Assembly (NCBI RefSeq): GCF_022430525.1
Contig: NZ_CP092519.1
Location: 124,001-188,000, forward strand
Reading direction: 5' to 3'
Length of the DNA stretch: 64,000 nt
Origin: Cetobacterium somerae
Lineage (GTDB): Bacteria > Fusobacteriota > Fusobacteriia > Fusobacteriales > Fusobacteriaceae
The notes below the pieces were generated by a model. It made no database searches. It was not told the origin of the DNA and was given only the letters and a program-made list of their open reading frames with translations. Within the stretch, counting starts at the first letter, position 1. Every line of letters begins with the position of its first letter. Positions 8,430 through 17,745 of this stretch are shown here, one piece after another. A program made the position numbers and the translations under genes.

Positions 8430-9701
8430 ATGGAAAAAAATATTAAACCAATTGATAAAACATTCATGGTAGGAAAATGGATGCCTTCAGATCAAGAAAC
8501 ATTAGTTGCTTGGATGAAAAAAATTATGGAAAAGGCAGATAAGCAAACTGGACCGCTATTACCTGTTATTGAAAATTTTAAAAATTTTATTGAAACAAAT
8601 CCAAAAGCTTATATGTTTTTTACTCAAATGTTTGATCAAGTTGCAAAAAGTAAAACAAAATCACCAGCTAATTTGCCTCAAGTTCGTGATTATCAGCATA
8701 TGTTATCTCTTTTTAATGTAATTATGACTCATTCTCCGGAGTTTGACGAAACTGGACTTGTAGGTTTTCCTTTTAACGCTATCTTAGATTGGTCTATGGC
8801 TACAACTGGTGGTTGGGCAGGATTTTTAGATGAAAAGATTAACTCACATCTTAAAACTATTTTAGATGAGTGGGCTATATATCTTTCTTCACCAGAAAGT
8901 GCTCATGTTTTAAATGATGATCCTAAAACAGGTTGGTTTGGAGAAGATGCTAAAAAAGCAATGCCAACATTTGTTGATGACTTCATTTGCGATCCAAATT
9001 TACCTCATCATGGTTTCACATCATGGGATGACTTTTTCACACGTCGTTTCAGAGAGGGAGTTAGACCGATTGCTATGCCTGAAGATGATTCTATTGTTAT
9101 AAATGCATGTGAATCTGCTCCATACAGAGTAGTTAATAATGTTCAACTATATGATAAGTTTTGGATAAAAGCACAACCTTATGCATTAAAATTTATGTTA
9201 GATAACGATCCGTTGACTGAAAACTTTGTTGGTGGAACTGTTTATCAAGCATTTTTAAGTGCTCTTAGCTACCATCGTTGGCATGCACCAATTTCTGGAA
9301 AAGTTGTAAAAACAAAAATTATTGATGGAACATATTATTCTCAAGCACTTAGTGTAGGACTTGATCCAGCAGGACCAAATGAATCACAAGGTTATATCTG
9401 TGAAGTTGCAACACGTGCTCTAATTTTTATTGAAGCGGATAATCCAGATATAGGTTTATTCTGTTTTATGGCTGTTGGAATGGCTGAAGTTTCAACATGT
9501 GACGTACGTGTTTTTGAAGGACAACATATTACAAAAGGTCAAGAATTAGGAATGTTCCACTTTGGTGGATCAACTCATTGTCTATTCTTTGGACCTCAAG
9601 TTGAGGTAGAGTTTAATTTACATAATCAAACTCCAGGACTTGATAGTTCAAATATTCCTGTAAATGCTCATTTAGCAACTGTAAAAAGAAAAAATAAATA
9701 A
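8430..9701 (+). CDS. Phosphatidylserine decarboxylase-like enzyme with PSDC-type N-terminal extension (possible amino acid decarboxylase)
   Basis: 423 residues, longer than ordinary PSD (about 290). The C-terminal half has PSD marks: YHRWHAPISGKV, with candidate catalytic histidines 282 and 285, and the self-cleavage region FGGSTH, where cleavage before Ser381 would form the pyruvoyl group (family motif LGST). The N-terminal 200 residues resemble the PSDC extension found in many fungal and bacterial PSD-related proteins, including the tryptophan decarboxylase PsiD of psilocybin synthesis. There is no signal peptide or membrane anchor, which argues against a membrane-lipid enzyme. The usual PSD aspartate region (S-P-x-D-G) is replaced by NACESAPY. 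Ribosome site AAGGAGAG precedes ATG. The neighbouring NSS symporter supports a free amino acid as substrate; this is inference. Confidence 0.82.
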   Translation: MEKNIKPIDKTFMVGKWMPSDQETLVAWMKKIMEKADKQTGPLLPVIENFKNFIETNPKAYMFFTQMFDQVAKSKTKSPANLPQVRDYQHMLSLFNVIMTHSPEFDETGLVGFPFNAILDWSMATTGGWAGFLDEKINSHLKTILDEWAIYLSSPESAHVLNDDPKTGWFGEDAKKAMPTFVDDFICDPNLPHHGFTSWDDFFTRRFREGVRPIAMPEDDSIVINACESAPYRVVNNVQLYDKFWIKAQPYALKFMLDNDPLTENFVGGTVYQAFLSALSYHRWHAPISGKVVKTKIIDGTYYSQALSVGLDPAGPNESQGYICEVATRALIFIEADNPDIGLFCFMAVGMAEVSTCDVRVFEGQHITKGQELGMFHFGGSTHCLFFGPQVEVEFNLHNQTPGLDSSNIPVNAHLATVKRKNK

Positions 9702-9726
9702 ATTAGTAAATAAATATACATATCAG

Positions 9727-9760
9727 AAAAACTAGGAGTGCAAATTCTCCTAGTTTTTTA
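9727..9760 (+). terminator. Intrinsic terminator after PSD-like gene
   Basis: A 12-bp stem AAAAACTAGGAG, loop TGCAAATT, arm CTCCTAGTTTTT, ending in a T-run. Confidence 0.88.
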
Positions 9761-9782
9761 TTTTATTATTACCATTCAAAAA

Positions 9783-9791
9783 TGTTATAAT
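9783..9791 (+). promoter_or_regulatory. Extended -10 promoter for the giant surface protein
   Basis: TGTTATAAT is an extended -10 element (TGnTATAAT) about 30 bp before the GTG start at 9821. No good -35 box is seen upstream. Confidence 0.5.
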
Positions 9792-9820
9792 AAAGACATA
9801 AAATTGTGAAGGAGGAGAGA

Positions 9821-12800
9821 GTGAGAAAGCTACTATTTTTACTAAAAATTTTAATAACTTTAATAGTCTTACTAGAGACTCTCTATGGTAGGGAGATTAA
9901 CCCACTAAAGACCTTTACATATGATATTGTAATTTCAAACTATGAAAATAGTTCGAAAAGAGATATTCAGATAGTGAATGATTTAACAAAAATTAGAGGG
10001 CAGTTAGCCAATAGTGGTGAAGGTTTTTTAGATGTTGAAGGAGAGGCGTTTACTTCTTGGGAGATATATAAAAATGGTGAAAAAATTAGTACAGGAGATA
10101 AAGATCTTTTAGATGATAAGATTGTAGAGTTGCTTCCAGAAGAGAGTATAAAATATGAGATTGTAGTTACACCAAATCCAAGACTTTTATCTCAAGAGAT
10201 AAAAAATATAGTTACAATTTATGAGGATAATCAACTTTTAGAAAAAAGAACATATAAAGGGGAAGTTTTAGGTTCAAAACCTAGAGTAAAAAGAGAGGTA
10301 GATTTAAAAACTTACTCTCCTGGAGACTACATAAAGTATAAAGTAGTAGTTGAACCTGATGGGCCAGGATATTTGAATAACTTCAAATTAGATGAGAGTA
10401 TAGATAAAATTTTAGTACCTACTTTAAATGGAAAAAAAGAGCTATTACTTTCAAATATAGAGGTTAAAAGTAATAGAGAAAATGTTCAAAATGAGATGGA
10501 TATCCCTTTTGGAGAAAGTTTAATCTATGAGATTAAAGGTAAAATAAATGAGAATATTTTAGGTAATATTGAATATAAAGGTTTAGTTACTAAAAGTGAG
10601 CCGTATAAATTAGATGTAAAGTTTTTAAATAGTGAAAAGTACTCTCCTGGAAAAGAGTACACATATGAGATAGAGATAAAAAATAGTGGAAAAGGAAATA
10701 GTAGTAATATTCCTTTAGAGTTTTTAGTGGATAAAAGTGAAGTGGTAAACTGGAAGGGCGAGATTATTAAAGCTTTTCCTAAAAATGAGACTAGTTTAAA
10801 AGATATAATTGCTTTGGGAAAGGGCAAAAAGATTATAAAAAAATATAGTGTATATGTAGATGATTTTAGTGTTAGTGATATAGAATCAAAATTATTGATT
10901 GATAGTCATACGGTCAATAATAAAATTTCATCACATAGTTCAGATCCTAAGATAACTTACCAAGTAGAGAGCTATTTAGATAAAAGTGGAAATAAAAAAC
11001 TAAAGGGATATACATCAGAAGGTTATATAGAATATCTATTTAAAGTTGAAAATATAGGTCTTGGAATTTTAAATAACTATAGATTTAATAGTAATATAGA
11101 TTATTTAAAAACAAAATCTATAAATGGAAAAGAGATTTTAGCTTTTTCATCTAGTGATAAAAAAATATCTCGAGAAAAGGGTTTAATAGTAGATGAAACT
11201 TCAGAAGGAGAGGATGTTTTAAATATATTACCAGGAGGTTTTATAGAGTACAAAGTAAGAGGAAAAATATCTAAAGAAGCAGTGGGAAATATTATTAAGC
11301 ATAGTACTATTGCAAAGATGGAAAAAAGTGATGTAGTTCATAGTTTAAAAGTTTCAAAAGAGAGTTATAAAGCTGGTGAAGAGATTAGTTATACTATCAC
11401 ATTGAAAAATAAAGGTTATGGAACTGCATATGAACAAAAATACAAATTAAATGTAGATGAAGCATTAGTTTCAGCTTCTGGAGTTGAAAACAAAAAAGTA
11501 AATGCCTTTAAGAATGACTTACCAATTGAGAAGACTCCAGTTATATATCCAGGACAGGAGATAAAATATAGCTTTAAAGGAATCACTAAAAATAGTATTT
11601 TTGATAGTATACATATGAAGTCTATTTATGGTGAAGATATAAAAGAGAGTGAAGTTAAGTCACTGCCTGGAAAGCTAGAGTTTTCAAGTAGTTTAAAGAG
11701 TGTAAATGGAAAAATAGTAACTAGTGGAGTGAAATATAAACCAGGTGATATGGTAACTTATGAGGCTACTTTAAAAAACATAGGAGAGGGATTTTTAGAT
11801 AATCTAAGTGTTGAAAGTAATCTTGATGAGATAAAAGCTTTAGTAGCTGGATCAGATGTTAAAGAGAAAGTTTTAGAGGGAATAAATATAAGTGTAAAAA
11901 GCAGTGACCCAAGAACAGTAATAACATCTAAGATGGGAGATACAGGAAGTTACATAAAAAAGAATGTAGATTTTGCTCCTAAAAGTAGTATAACTTTTGA
12001 GATAACAGGGATAGTTTCAGACAAAGCTATTGGAACCTTAAGTGGAATGAATTTTGTTGTCAATGGAATGGGTAAAACTACCGATGAACTAGGAAGTGTT
12101 GGAGGTTCTATAAGTGGAGAAAAGACTCTTTTAGAACCTGAAAATGGTATATATAAACCAGGAGATAAACTTAAATACATGCTTACTATCAAAAATAAAG
12201 GTGATGGATATGGTCGTTCTATTCCTATAGAGGACATACTTTCTGAAGTTACAACTGAGAAAGAGGGGAAGCGTTATGGAAGAGCTTTCTCCAATTGGAA
12301 GGTAACGTATTTAGGGGCTAAGGATGAATCGAGTAGATTTAAAAAGCATACATATTTAAAAAATGAGATATCAGGAAGAGAGGATTTAAATACAAAGGTT
12401 GATATAGGGCCTGGAGTAACTATAGAGTTTTTAGTTGAAGCTGATATAGATAGTAGTGCTATTGGAGTTATTGAAAGTAAAGCTAAAATAGCTGGTGGAA
12501 CAAATGATGATCAAACAATCTATTTAAAACCACTATCTGAGTATTCAGAAGATGAGAAGGTGGAGCAGGGAGTTAGAGTTCGTTTAAGTTCTACAAAGAG
12601 TGAGATAAAGCTTGGAGAGGTTGTAGGATTTACTGTTAATGTGGAAAATTTAGATAAAGAGAGTTACGAAAATCTAAGTTTAAAAAATACCACTCCAAAA
12701 GGTTTTAGATATTTAGATGAGGAGTTTCAAAAATTTAGTTTAAAACCAGGAGAAAAATATAGTAAAACTTTCTATATGAAAGCAACTGTTGGAGCTAATA

Positions 12801-15511
12801 TGGGAAAAAATATTTTCCAAAGTTATGTAGCCAATAGAAATAGTAAGATATCAAATATAGGTGAAACAAGTGTTGATGTAAAGGGAGATTCTCTTTTAAA
12901 TACAGCTACTATAATAGGTAAAGTAATAGATGAGGCAACAGATAAGGGAATACCTTATGCAGTTGTTTATACTCCAAGTGGAGTTGTGGTTCAAGCTGAC
13001 GAGTTTGGTAGATTCCATCTTCCAGATCAGTGGGTAGATAAAGCTTTTGGTGAAAATTTTACAGTAAAACTTGATGAAAGTAGTTTGCCCAAGGGAAGTG
13101 TAATAAAAAGTGAAAACCCTCTTGTAAAAAGAATAACTCCATACTCTTTAACAAAATTTAACTTTATAGTTCAAAAAGGTATAGAGGAAGAGGAGAAGAC
13201 AGAGGAAAAAGAATCTGAGAAAAAATATACATATATGGGAACAGGATTAGTGGATGCGTATATAGGAAAAGATAGCGATAAACCGAGGGCTACATATTTT
13301 GGTAAGGGTAGCTATGGAGACTATAAGTTAACACTACATTTTGATACTAAGGATAAAAAAAATCAGACACTTTTAGAAAGAGTTACAGATGATGACTATG
13401 TTTATTATCCAACGTATGGAGATGACTCTAAAATTAGAAAAGAGGTAAATACAAATGGAAAACTTTATCTAAAGTTAGAGCATAAAAAATCATACCTAAT
13501 GTGGGGTAACTATGAAACTGGTTTTGTAGGAACAAAGTTTATGGATTATAACAAAGAGTTATATGGATTTAAAGGTGAGTACAAAGAGGAGGATATAAAT
13601 GTAAAAGTCTTTATGAGTACTCCAAATACTATGTATGGTCATGATGAGTTTTTAGGAACTGGTGGAAGTTTATACTTTCTAAAAAATGGTGAAGTACTAA
13701 AAGGTAGCCAAAAAGTTTGGATAAAAATTGTTGATGCAGATACCTATGTTGTTGAAAAAGTAATCTACTTACAAGAGGGAAGAGATTATGAGATTGATCC
13801 TTTTATAGGAAGAGTTATACTTACAACACCTTTAAGTGGTGGAAGCTCAGCAGATTATTATGCATATTTAGTAGTTGATTATAGTTATCTTCCTAAAGAT
13901 GGAGAGGTTGTAGATTCATCAAATTACGGTGTAAAAACTGTAAAAGATATAAATGAAAATCTAAGTGTAGGAGTAACTGCTGTCCATGAAAGTCGTGGGA
14001 AAACAGACTACGATTTAAAGGGTGTAGAGGTTAAGTTAAAAGATGAAAAAGGAAACTATATAAAAGGTGAGTTTAGTACTAGTTCTGGAGTTTCAAATAT
14101 AAGTAACTATTTGTCTTTTGATGGAGGATTAACTTTCCAAGAGGTAGATAGAGATGATAGTAAAATATCTGGAAATGCCTACAGAATTACAGGAGCTTTA
14201 AAACTTTTAGAAGAGGCTGAATTGAAAGCTTGGTACGAAAGAAAAGAGCGTGGATACTCTTTTGCTTCAGATTTAGACGATAGATTTTTAGAAACTTTTG
14301 GAAGTGAATTAAAATATAGTCACTCTGAAAATCTAAAAAGCTATTTAAAATTTCAATATGTAGATCAGATGAAGTGGGGAGAGAAAAGAGAAACAGGGAC
14401 AGTAACTAGTGCTAAGCTGGAGTATATTTTAAATGAAAGTACAAAACTATATAGTGAGATAAAAGCTGGACTTAGTAATGCACTGTCTTTAGGAGCTGAA
14501 AAAAGAATAAACGATAGATTAAAAGTTAATGGTAGAACCTCTTTTGGAGATTCAGGAAACTATTTTGAGCTTGGAGGAGATTATCAACTTTTCGATAACT
14601 ATAATATCTATTCAGGGTATAGTTCAGATGGAGAGATATCTAGAGATAGATATACTGTTGGTCAAAGAGCTAGAGTTGGAGAGAGAACTAGTATCTACCA
14701 AGAGAATCAGTTTGTAAAAGAGAGAGGTAAAAATGCTACTCTTCAAGGGTATGGTATAGATTACGATTTGAGAAGAGGAGTAACTTTAGGTGGATCGATT
14801 CAACATGGTGAGTTAATTTTACCAAATGATGAGAGAAGTCGTAGAAGAGGAGGTTCCCTATATTTAAGAGCTGAATTAGAGAGTTTAACTTTAAGAAACA
14901 GAGTTGAATATAGAGAAGACAAAGGTTCAGAAGATATAGAGCAGTATTTAACAACGAACTCTTTTACATATAGATATAACAAAGAGTATACTTTTGCAGG
15001 GAAAGTCAATTATTCATTTACAGATGATAGTTTTAAAACTAGTTATTTAGAGAGTAGTATGGGACTTGCTTATAGACCTATAGACAATGATAGGTTAAAC
15101 TATTTATCGAGATATACAGTGATATTGGATAAGGATAGTAAAACTAATAAGGATTTTAGTGCTCACATAGGGGAGTTTGAAACAATCTACTCCTTTACAA
15201 GATCCCTTGATATATCTATGAAAAATGGGTATAGACGTGAGAAAAATAAGTATTTAAATGATCTTTATATGTTAGGGTTTAAGGCTAATTATAGTGTAAT
15301 GAATAGTTGGGAAGTTTTTGGACAGTATCAGTGGTTAGTAGACCGTGCTAATGAGGACGTTCTAAGTGGAGCTATCTTTGGAGTTTATAAAAATATAGAT
15401 AGAAACATGAAGCTAGGAGGGGGATATAACTTCTCTGGATTCAAGGACTCTTTGGGAGAACAGGACTATAAAACTACAGGATGGTTTTTAAATATAATTG
15501 GGACTATGTAG
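9821..15511 (+). CDS. Giant DUF11-repeat outer-membrane/surface protein
   Basis: 1896 residues from a GTG start placed by the GGAGGAG site at 9811-9817; an in-frame GTG at 9806 lies before that site and is unlikely. A signal peptide (about residues 1-24, KLLFLLKILITLIVLLE) is followed by about seven DUF11-like Ig-fold repeats of 100-150 residues. Each repeat has a PGDxIxYxVxVxNxGxG core, for example PGDMVTYEATLKNIGEG and PGDKLKYMLTIKNKGDG. Around residue 1030 comes a carboxypeptidase-regulatory-like fold (IIGKVIDEATDKGIPYAVV). Residues 1135-1896 are rich in alternating aromatic beta strands, including VYYPTYGDDSK, and end as an outer-membrane barrel. Likely exposed on the cell surface, as adhesin or structural protein. 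No catalytic motif is seen. It is monocistronic, with its own promoter and terminator. Confidence 0.78.
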   Translation: MRKLLFLLKILITLIVLLETLYGREINPLKTFTYDIVISNYENSSKRDIQIVNDLTKIRGQLANSGEGFLDVEGEAFTSWEIYKNGEKISTGDKDLLDDKIVELLPEESIKYEIVVTPNPRLLSQEIKNIVTIYEDNQLLEKRTYKGEVLGSKPRVKREVDLKTYSPGDYIKYKVVVEPDGPGYLNNFKLDESIDKILVPTLNGKKELLLSNIEVKSNRENVQNEMDIPFGESLIYEIKGKINENILGNIEYKGLVTKSEPYKLDVKFLNSEKYSPGKEYTYEIEIKNSGKGNSSNIPLEFLVDKSEVVNWKGEIIKAFPKNETSLKDIIALGKGKKIIKKYSVYVDDFSVSDIESKLLIDSHTVNNKISSHSSDPKITYQVESYLDKSGNKKLKGYTSEGYIEYLFKVENIGLGILNNYRFNSNIDYLKTKSINGKEILAFSSSDKKISREKGLIVDETSEGEDVLNILPGGFIEYKVRGKISKEAVGNIIKHSTIAKMEKSDVVHSLKVSKESYKAGEEISYTITLKNKGYGTAYEQKYKLNVDEALVSASGVENKKVNAFKNDLPIEKTPVIYPGQEIKYSFKGITKNSIFDSIHMKSIYGEDIKESEVKSLPGKLEFSSSLKSVNGKIVTSGVKYKPGDMVTYEATLKNIGEGFLDNLSVESNLDEIKALVAGSDVKEKVLEGINISVKSSDPRTVITSKMGDTGSYIKKNVDFAPKSSITFEITGIVSDKAIGTLSGMNFVVNGMGKTTDELGSVGGSISGEKTLLEPENGIYKPGDKLKYMLTIKNKGDGYGRSIPIEDILSEVTTEKEGKRYGRAFSNWKVTYLGAKDESSRFKKHTYLKNEISGREDLNTKVDIGPGVTIEFLVEADIDSSAIGVIESKAKIAGGTNDDQTIYLKPLSEYSEDEKVEQGVRVRLSSTKSEIKLGEVVGFTVNVENLDKESYENLSLKNTTPKGFRYLDEEFQKFSLKPGEKYSKTFYMKATVGANMGKNIFQSYVANRNSKISNIGETSVDVKGDSLLNTATIIGKVIDEATDKGIPYAVVYTPSGVVVQADEFGRFHLPDQWVDKAFGENFTVKLDESSLPKGSVIKSENPLVKRITPYSLTKFNFIVQKGIEEEEKTEEKESEKKYTYMGTGLVDAYIGKDSDKPRATYFGKGSYGDYKLTLHFDTKDKKNQTLLERVTDDDYVYYPTYGDDSKIRKEVNTNGKLYLKLEHKKSYLMWGNYETGFVGTKFMDYNKELYGFKGEYKEEDINVKVFMSTPNTMYGHDEFLGTGGSLYFLKNGEVLKGSQKVWIKIVDADTYVVEKVIYLQEGRDYEIDPFIGRVILTTPLSGGSSADYYAYLVVDYSYLPKDGEVVDSSNYGVKTVKDINENLSVGVTAVHESRGKTDYDLKGVEVKLKDEKGNYIKGEFSTSSGVSNISNYLSFDGGLTFQEVDRDDSKISGNAYRITGALKLLEEAELKAWYERKERGYSFASDLDDRFLETFGSELKYSHSENLKSYLKFQYVDQMKWGEKRETGTVTSAKLEYILNESTKLYSEIKAGLSNALSLGAEKRINDRLKVNGRTSFGDSGNYFELGGDYQLFDNYNIYSGYSSDGEISRDRYTVGQRARVGERTSIYQENQFVKERGKNATLQGYGIDYDLRRGVTLGGSIQHGELILPNDERSRRRGGSLYLRAELESLTLRNRVEYREDKGSEDIEQYLTTNSFTYRYNKEYTFAGKVNYSFTDDSFKTSYLESSMGLAYRPIDNDRLNYLSRYTVILDKDSKTNKDFSAHIGEFETIYSFTRSLDISMKNGYRREKNKYLNDLYMLGFKANYSVMNSWEVFGQYQWLVDRANEDVLSGAIFGVYKNIDRNMKLGGGYNFSGFKDSLGEQDYKTTGWFLNIIGTM

Positions 15512-15533
15512 ATTAATAATCTTAAATTAAAAA

Positions 15534-15575
15534 AAGAGAGATTTCGGGGAAGGGGCCGAAATCTCTCTTCTTTTG
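15534..15575. terminator. Bidirectional terminator between giant surface gene and YeaQ-like gene
   Basis: A 14-bp perfect stem AAGAGAGATTTCGG with its mirror arm at 15556-15569 and a G-rich loop. T-rich tails follow on the plus strand, and on the minus strand as TTTTTAATTT. Confidence 0.9.
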
Positions 15576-15576
15576 T

Positions 15577-15822
15577 TTATCTGAATTTATTGAAAAGCCA
15601 TAAAACTACAATGGCTCCAAAAGCTGCAGTAAAGATACTACCAATATTTAATCCATGAACAGAACCAATACCGATAATACTACCTAAAAATCCTCCAACG
15701 AAGGCTCCAACGATACCAAGTATCATAGTGGCAATTATTCCGCCACCTTGATCACCAGGCATGATGAACTTAGCTAGAGCACCAGCTAAAATACCAAGGA
15801 TGATCCATGTTAAAATTCCCAT
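15577..15822 (-). CDS. GlsB/YeaQ/YmgE family small membrane protein
   Basis: An 81-residue protein with three hydrophobic segments and the family pattern GILTWIILGILAGALAKFI, then glycine-zipper-like GGIIATMILGIVGAFVGG. Members (YeaQ, YmgE, GlsB, transglycosylase-associated) are small inner-membrane stress-associated proteins whose biochemical role is not settled. Ribosome site AGGAGG lies seven to eight bases before ATG. A paralogue with the same architecture lies at 23851-24102. The gene is apparently monocistronic, sharing its terminator with the giant surface gene. The gap from 15823 to 15994 must hold divergent control regions; I see no convincing -35/-10 pair in it. Confidence 0.88.
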   Translation of the reverse strand: MGILTWIILGILAGALAKFIMPGDQGGGIIATMILGIVGAFVGGFLGSIIGIGSVHGLNIGSIFTAAFGAIVVLWLFNKFR

Positions 15823-15994
15823 TTTACAACCTCCTATTTAAATAATTTTATTTTCTAACCATTTATTCTGAGATACTTTAGAATTTCTTTTTTTTATTTT
15901 AAAAAATAAATAACCATTGAGAAAGGGTAATTGTGATACAATAAAAAGGGTTTAAATGGGTTTAAAATGAAAAGTAGAAATTAAGGGAGAATGC

Positions 15995-16837
15995 ATGAAA
16001 AGAACAACGGGATTATTATTTTTGCTACCACAACTGGTTTTAGCGCAGGAGTATTGGAATGGAATTCCATATCCTATGAATCGTTGGGGTATATCGGGAT
16101 TAGGAGTAACTCAAACAGAGGCTGGGAAAATAAGCAACATTGATATAAACATAAAAAAAATTCCCATTGGAAACAATGAGGTAGATTTGGAAATTGTAAA
16201 TCCAGATTCTATAGAAGTAAAAGCTAAAGTTAAAGGAATTAAGGTTGATTACTTTGTATTGCCATTTTTGTCTGTCTATGGAATTTATGGACAATTAGAA
16301 GCGAATGTAGATATGAGAGCTGGAAATCCTAAAATAGGAATACCAGGAACAGGAAATAATTTTATAGATGGAATAATAGGTGGCTACGAAGATAAAATAA
16401 ACAACCATTTAGAAAAAATAAAATTAAACGGGAAGTTTAAAACAGAGGGAGATATTTATGGTATAGGAGGTATTTTAGCTGGAGAATATAGAAATATTTT
16501 TGGAATGGTTCAGTATACTTATAGTGAGATTCATATGAAAGATGGATTGGCTAAGAAAAAAGCTGAAATGGCCAATGCTAGATTAGGTTATAGCTTTAAA
16601 CCAAAAGATACATTTATAACTAATATAACACCATATTTTGGAGGAGCTTATCAGCTTATGGGAACACAAGTTAAGGCTGGAATTGGAGATTTAAATGCAA
16701 CTATAGATTTAGAATTAGATGAAATATCTCCAGCAGCAGGGGTATTTATTCAGCTGAGAAATAATATAACTCTAATGGTAGAAACTACATGGGGAACTAG
16801 AGATTCCATTGCCATAGATTTAGGATATAGATTTTAA
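15995..16837 (+). CDS. Outer-membrane beta-barrel protein
   Basis: 280 residues with a signal peptide MKRTTGLLFLLPQLVLA cut before QEYWNG, then alternating beta-strand sequence and a terminal strand DSIAIDLGYRF ending in F, the usual signal for barrel insertion by BAM. No named family is recognised; the general pattern is that of small outer-membrane proteins in Fusobacteriota. The middle (about residues 95-150) is glycine-rich (GNPKIGIPGTGNNFIDGIIGG), probably a long loop or plug. Ribosome site AAGGGAGA precedes the ATG. It is followed by uvsE after 57 bp. The only hairpin between them is the inverted repeat that spans the uvsE start, so cotranscription is possible. Confidence 0.72.
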   Translation: MKRTTGLLFLLPQLVLAQEYWNGIPYPMNRWGISGLGVTQTEAGKISNIDINIKKIPIGNNEVDLEIVNPDSIEVKAKVKGIKVDYFVLPFLSVYGIYGQLEANVDMRAGNPKIGIPGTGNNFIDGIIGGYEDKINNHLEKIKLNGKFKTEGDIYGIGGILAGEYRNIFGMVQYTYSEIHMKDGLAKKKAEMANARLGYSFKPKDTFITNITPYFGGAYQLMGTQVKAGIGDLNATIDLELDEISPAAGVFIQLRNNITLMVETTWGTRDSIAIDLGYRF

Positions 16838-16856
16838 TAGAAAAAAGATTTAATAG

Positions 16857-16907
16857 CAAGCCCTAGTATAAAACTGTCAAAGGATGGTGATAAAATGCTA
16901 GGGCTTG
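16857..16907 (+). promoter_or_regulatory. Inverted repeat enclosing the uvsE ribosome site and start codon
   Basis: CAAGCCCTAG at 16857-16866 is exactly complementary to CTAGGGCTTG at 16898-16907. The 31 bases between them contain the AAGGATGGTGA ribosome site and the uvsE ATG. The second arm is uvsE codons 2-5 and is followed by TTTGTATGTT. The structure could hide the start region or act as a weak terminator for the upstream gene. Confidence 0.5.
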
Positions 16908-17710
16908 TTTGTATGTTAGATGGAAAAGGCATGAAAAAGGGTGTTAATGCACTTAAAAATTTTAACTTGGAAAAAGTTAAAGAAGCGGCACTATTTAATT
17001 TAGATTACACTTTAGAGTGTATAAAGTTTTGCTTAAAAAATAACTATATCTATAGAGTTTCATCATCTGTAATACCATATCCTGATCTCTGGAATTGGAG
17101 AGAGGACAGAGATATTTTAGAAAAACTAAAACTCATAAAAGAGTATAGTTCTAAAATAAGGCTCATAATTCATCCAGATCAATTTGTAGTTTTAAATAGT
17201 GATAGTGAAAAAGTTATAGAAAACTCTTTGAAAATATTAGAAAGCCAAGTACAGTTTGCAAAACTTGCAGGGATAAGTGATTTAGTTCTTCATATAGGAA
17301 AAAAAGATGGGATAGAAAAGTTTATAGAAACATATAAAAAATTAGATAGTTATACAAAGAGCATATTAGTTTTAGAAAACTGTCATTATTATAAAGCAAA
17401 TGAAGTGTTAGAACTATGTGAAAAAATAGATGTACCAATGGTTTTAGATGTACACCATGCTAGAGTCACAAAGGATGAGAACTACGATTTAGAAAAAATA
17501 AAAAAAACATGGATAGATAAAAAGCCTTTAGCTCATATATCTAGTGGAAAAGACTTGGTAGATGATAAATCTCATAGTGATTATATCTCAGAGGAGGATA
17601 TAAAAAAATATATCTGGCTTTTTAAAGAGTTTGATGTGGAGATAGAAGCTAAGAAAAAAGAGAAGGCATTGAAAAAAGCTGCAGATACAATAGGTATCTA
17701 CAGCTTATAA
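16895..17710 (+). CDS. uvsE: UV damage endonuclease UvsE/UVDE
   Basis: 271 residues, TIM-barrel UVDE family. This enzyme nicks DNA immediately 5' of UV photoproducts (and some other lesions) using bound metal ions, starting an alternative excision repair. Recognisable blocks in order are LGLVCM at the N-terminus, YRVSSSVIPY, LIIHPDQFVVLNS, DLVLHIGKKDG, LVLENCH and VLDVHHARV. These hold the conserved His/Glu/Asp metal ligands. Length is near the usual 270-300. The start is fixed by the family N-terminus. The ribosome site is moderate and enclosed in an inverted repeat. A terminator follows. Confidence 0.93.
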   Translation: MLGLVCMLDGKGMKKGVNALKNFNLEKVKEAALFNLDYTLECIKFCLKNNYIYRVSSSVIPYPDLWNWREDRDILEKLKLIKEYSSKIRLIIHPDQFVVLNSDSEKVIENSLKILESQVQFAKLAGISDLVLHIGKKDGIEKFIETYKKLDSYTKSILVLENCHYYKANEVLELCEKIDVPMVLDVHHARVTKDENYDLEKIKKTWIDKKPLAHISSGKDLVDDKSHSDYISEEDIKKYIWLFKEFDVEIEAKKKEKALKKAADTIGIYSL

Positions 17711-17717
17711 TATAGGG

Positions 17718-17744
17718 AGACTAGAGTATACTCTAGTCTTTTTT
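17718..17744 (+). terminator. Intrinsic terminator after uvsE
   Basis: A perfect 22-bp palindrome built on AGACTAGAGTA is followed by TTTTT on the plus strand. The minus strand lacks a T-run, so it probably serves uvsE only. Confidence 0.8.
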
Positions 17745-17745
17745 A

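Noticed and set aside
9806-9820. GTG at 9806 as start of the giant surface protein
   Set aside because: The GGAGGAG ribosome site lies downstream of this codon and directly before the GTG at 9821, which also starts a cleaner signal peptide.
14736-15009. Minus-strand frames within the giant surface gene
   Set aside because: They are low-complexity Leu-rich translations opposite beta-strand coding sequence with no start signals.
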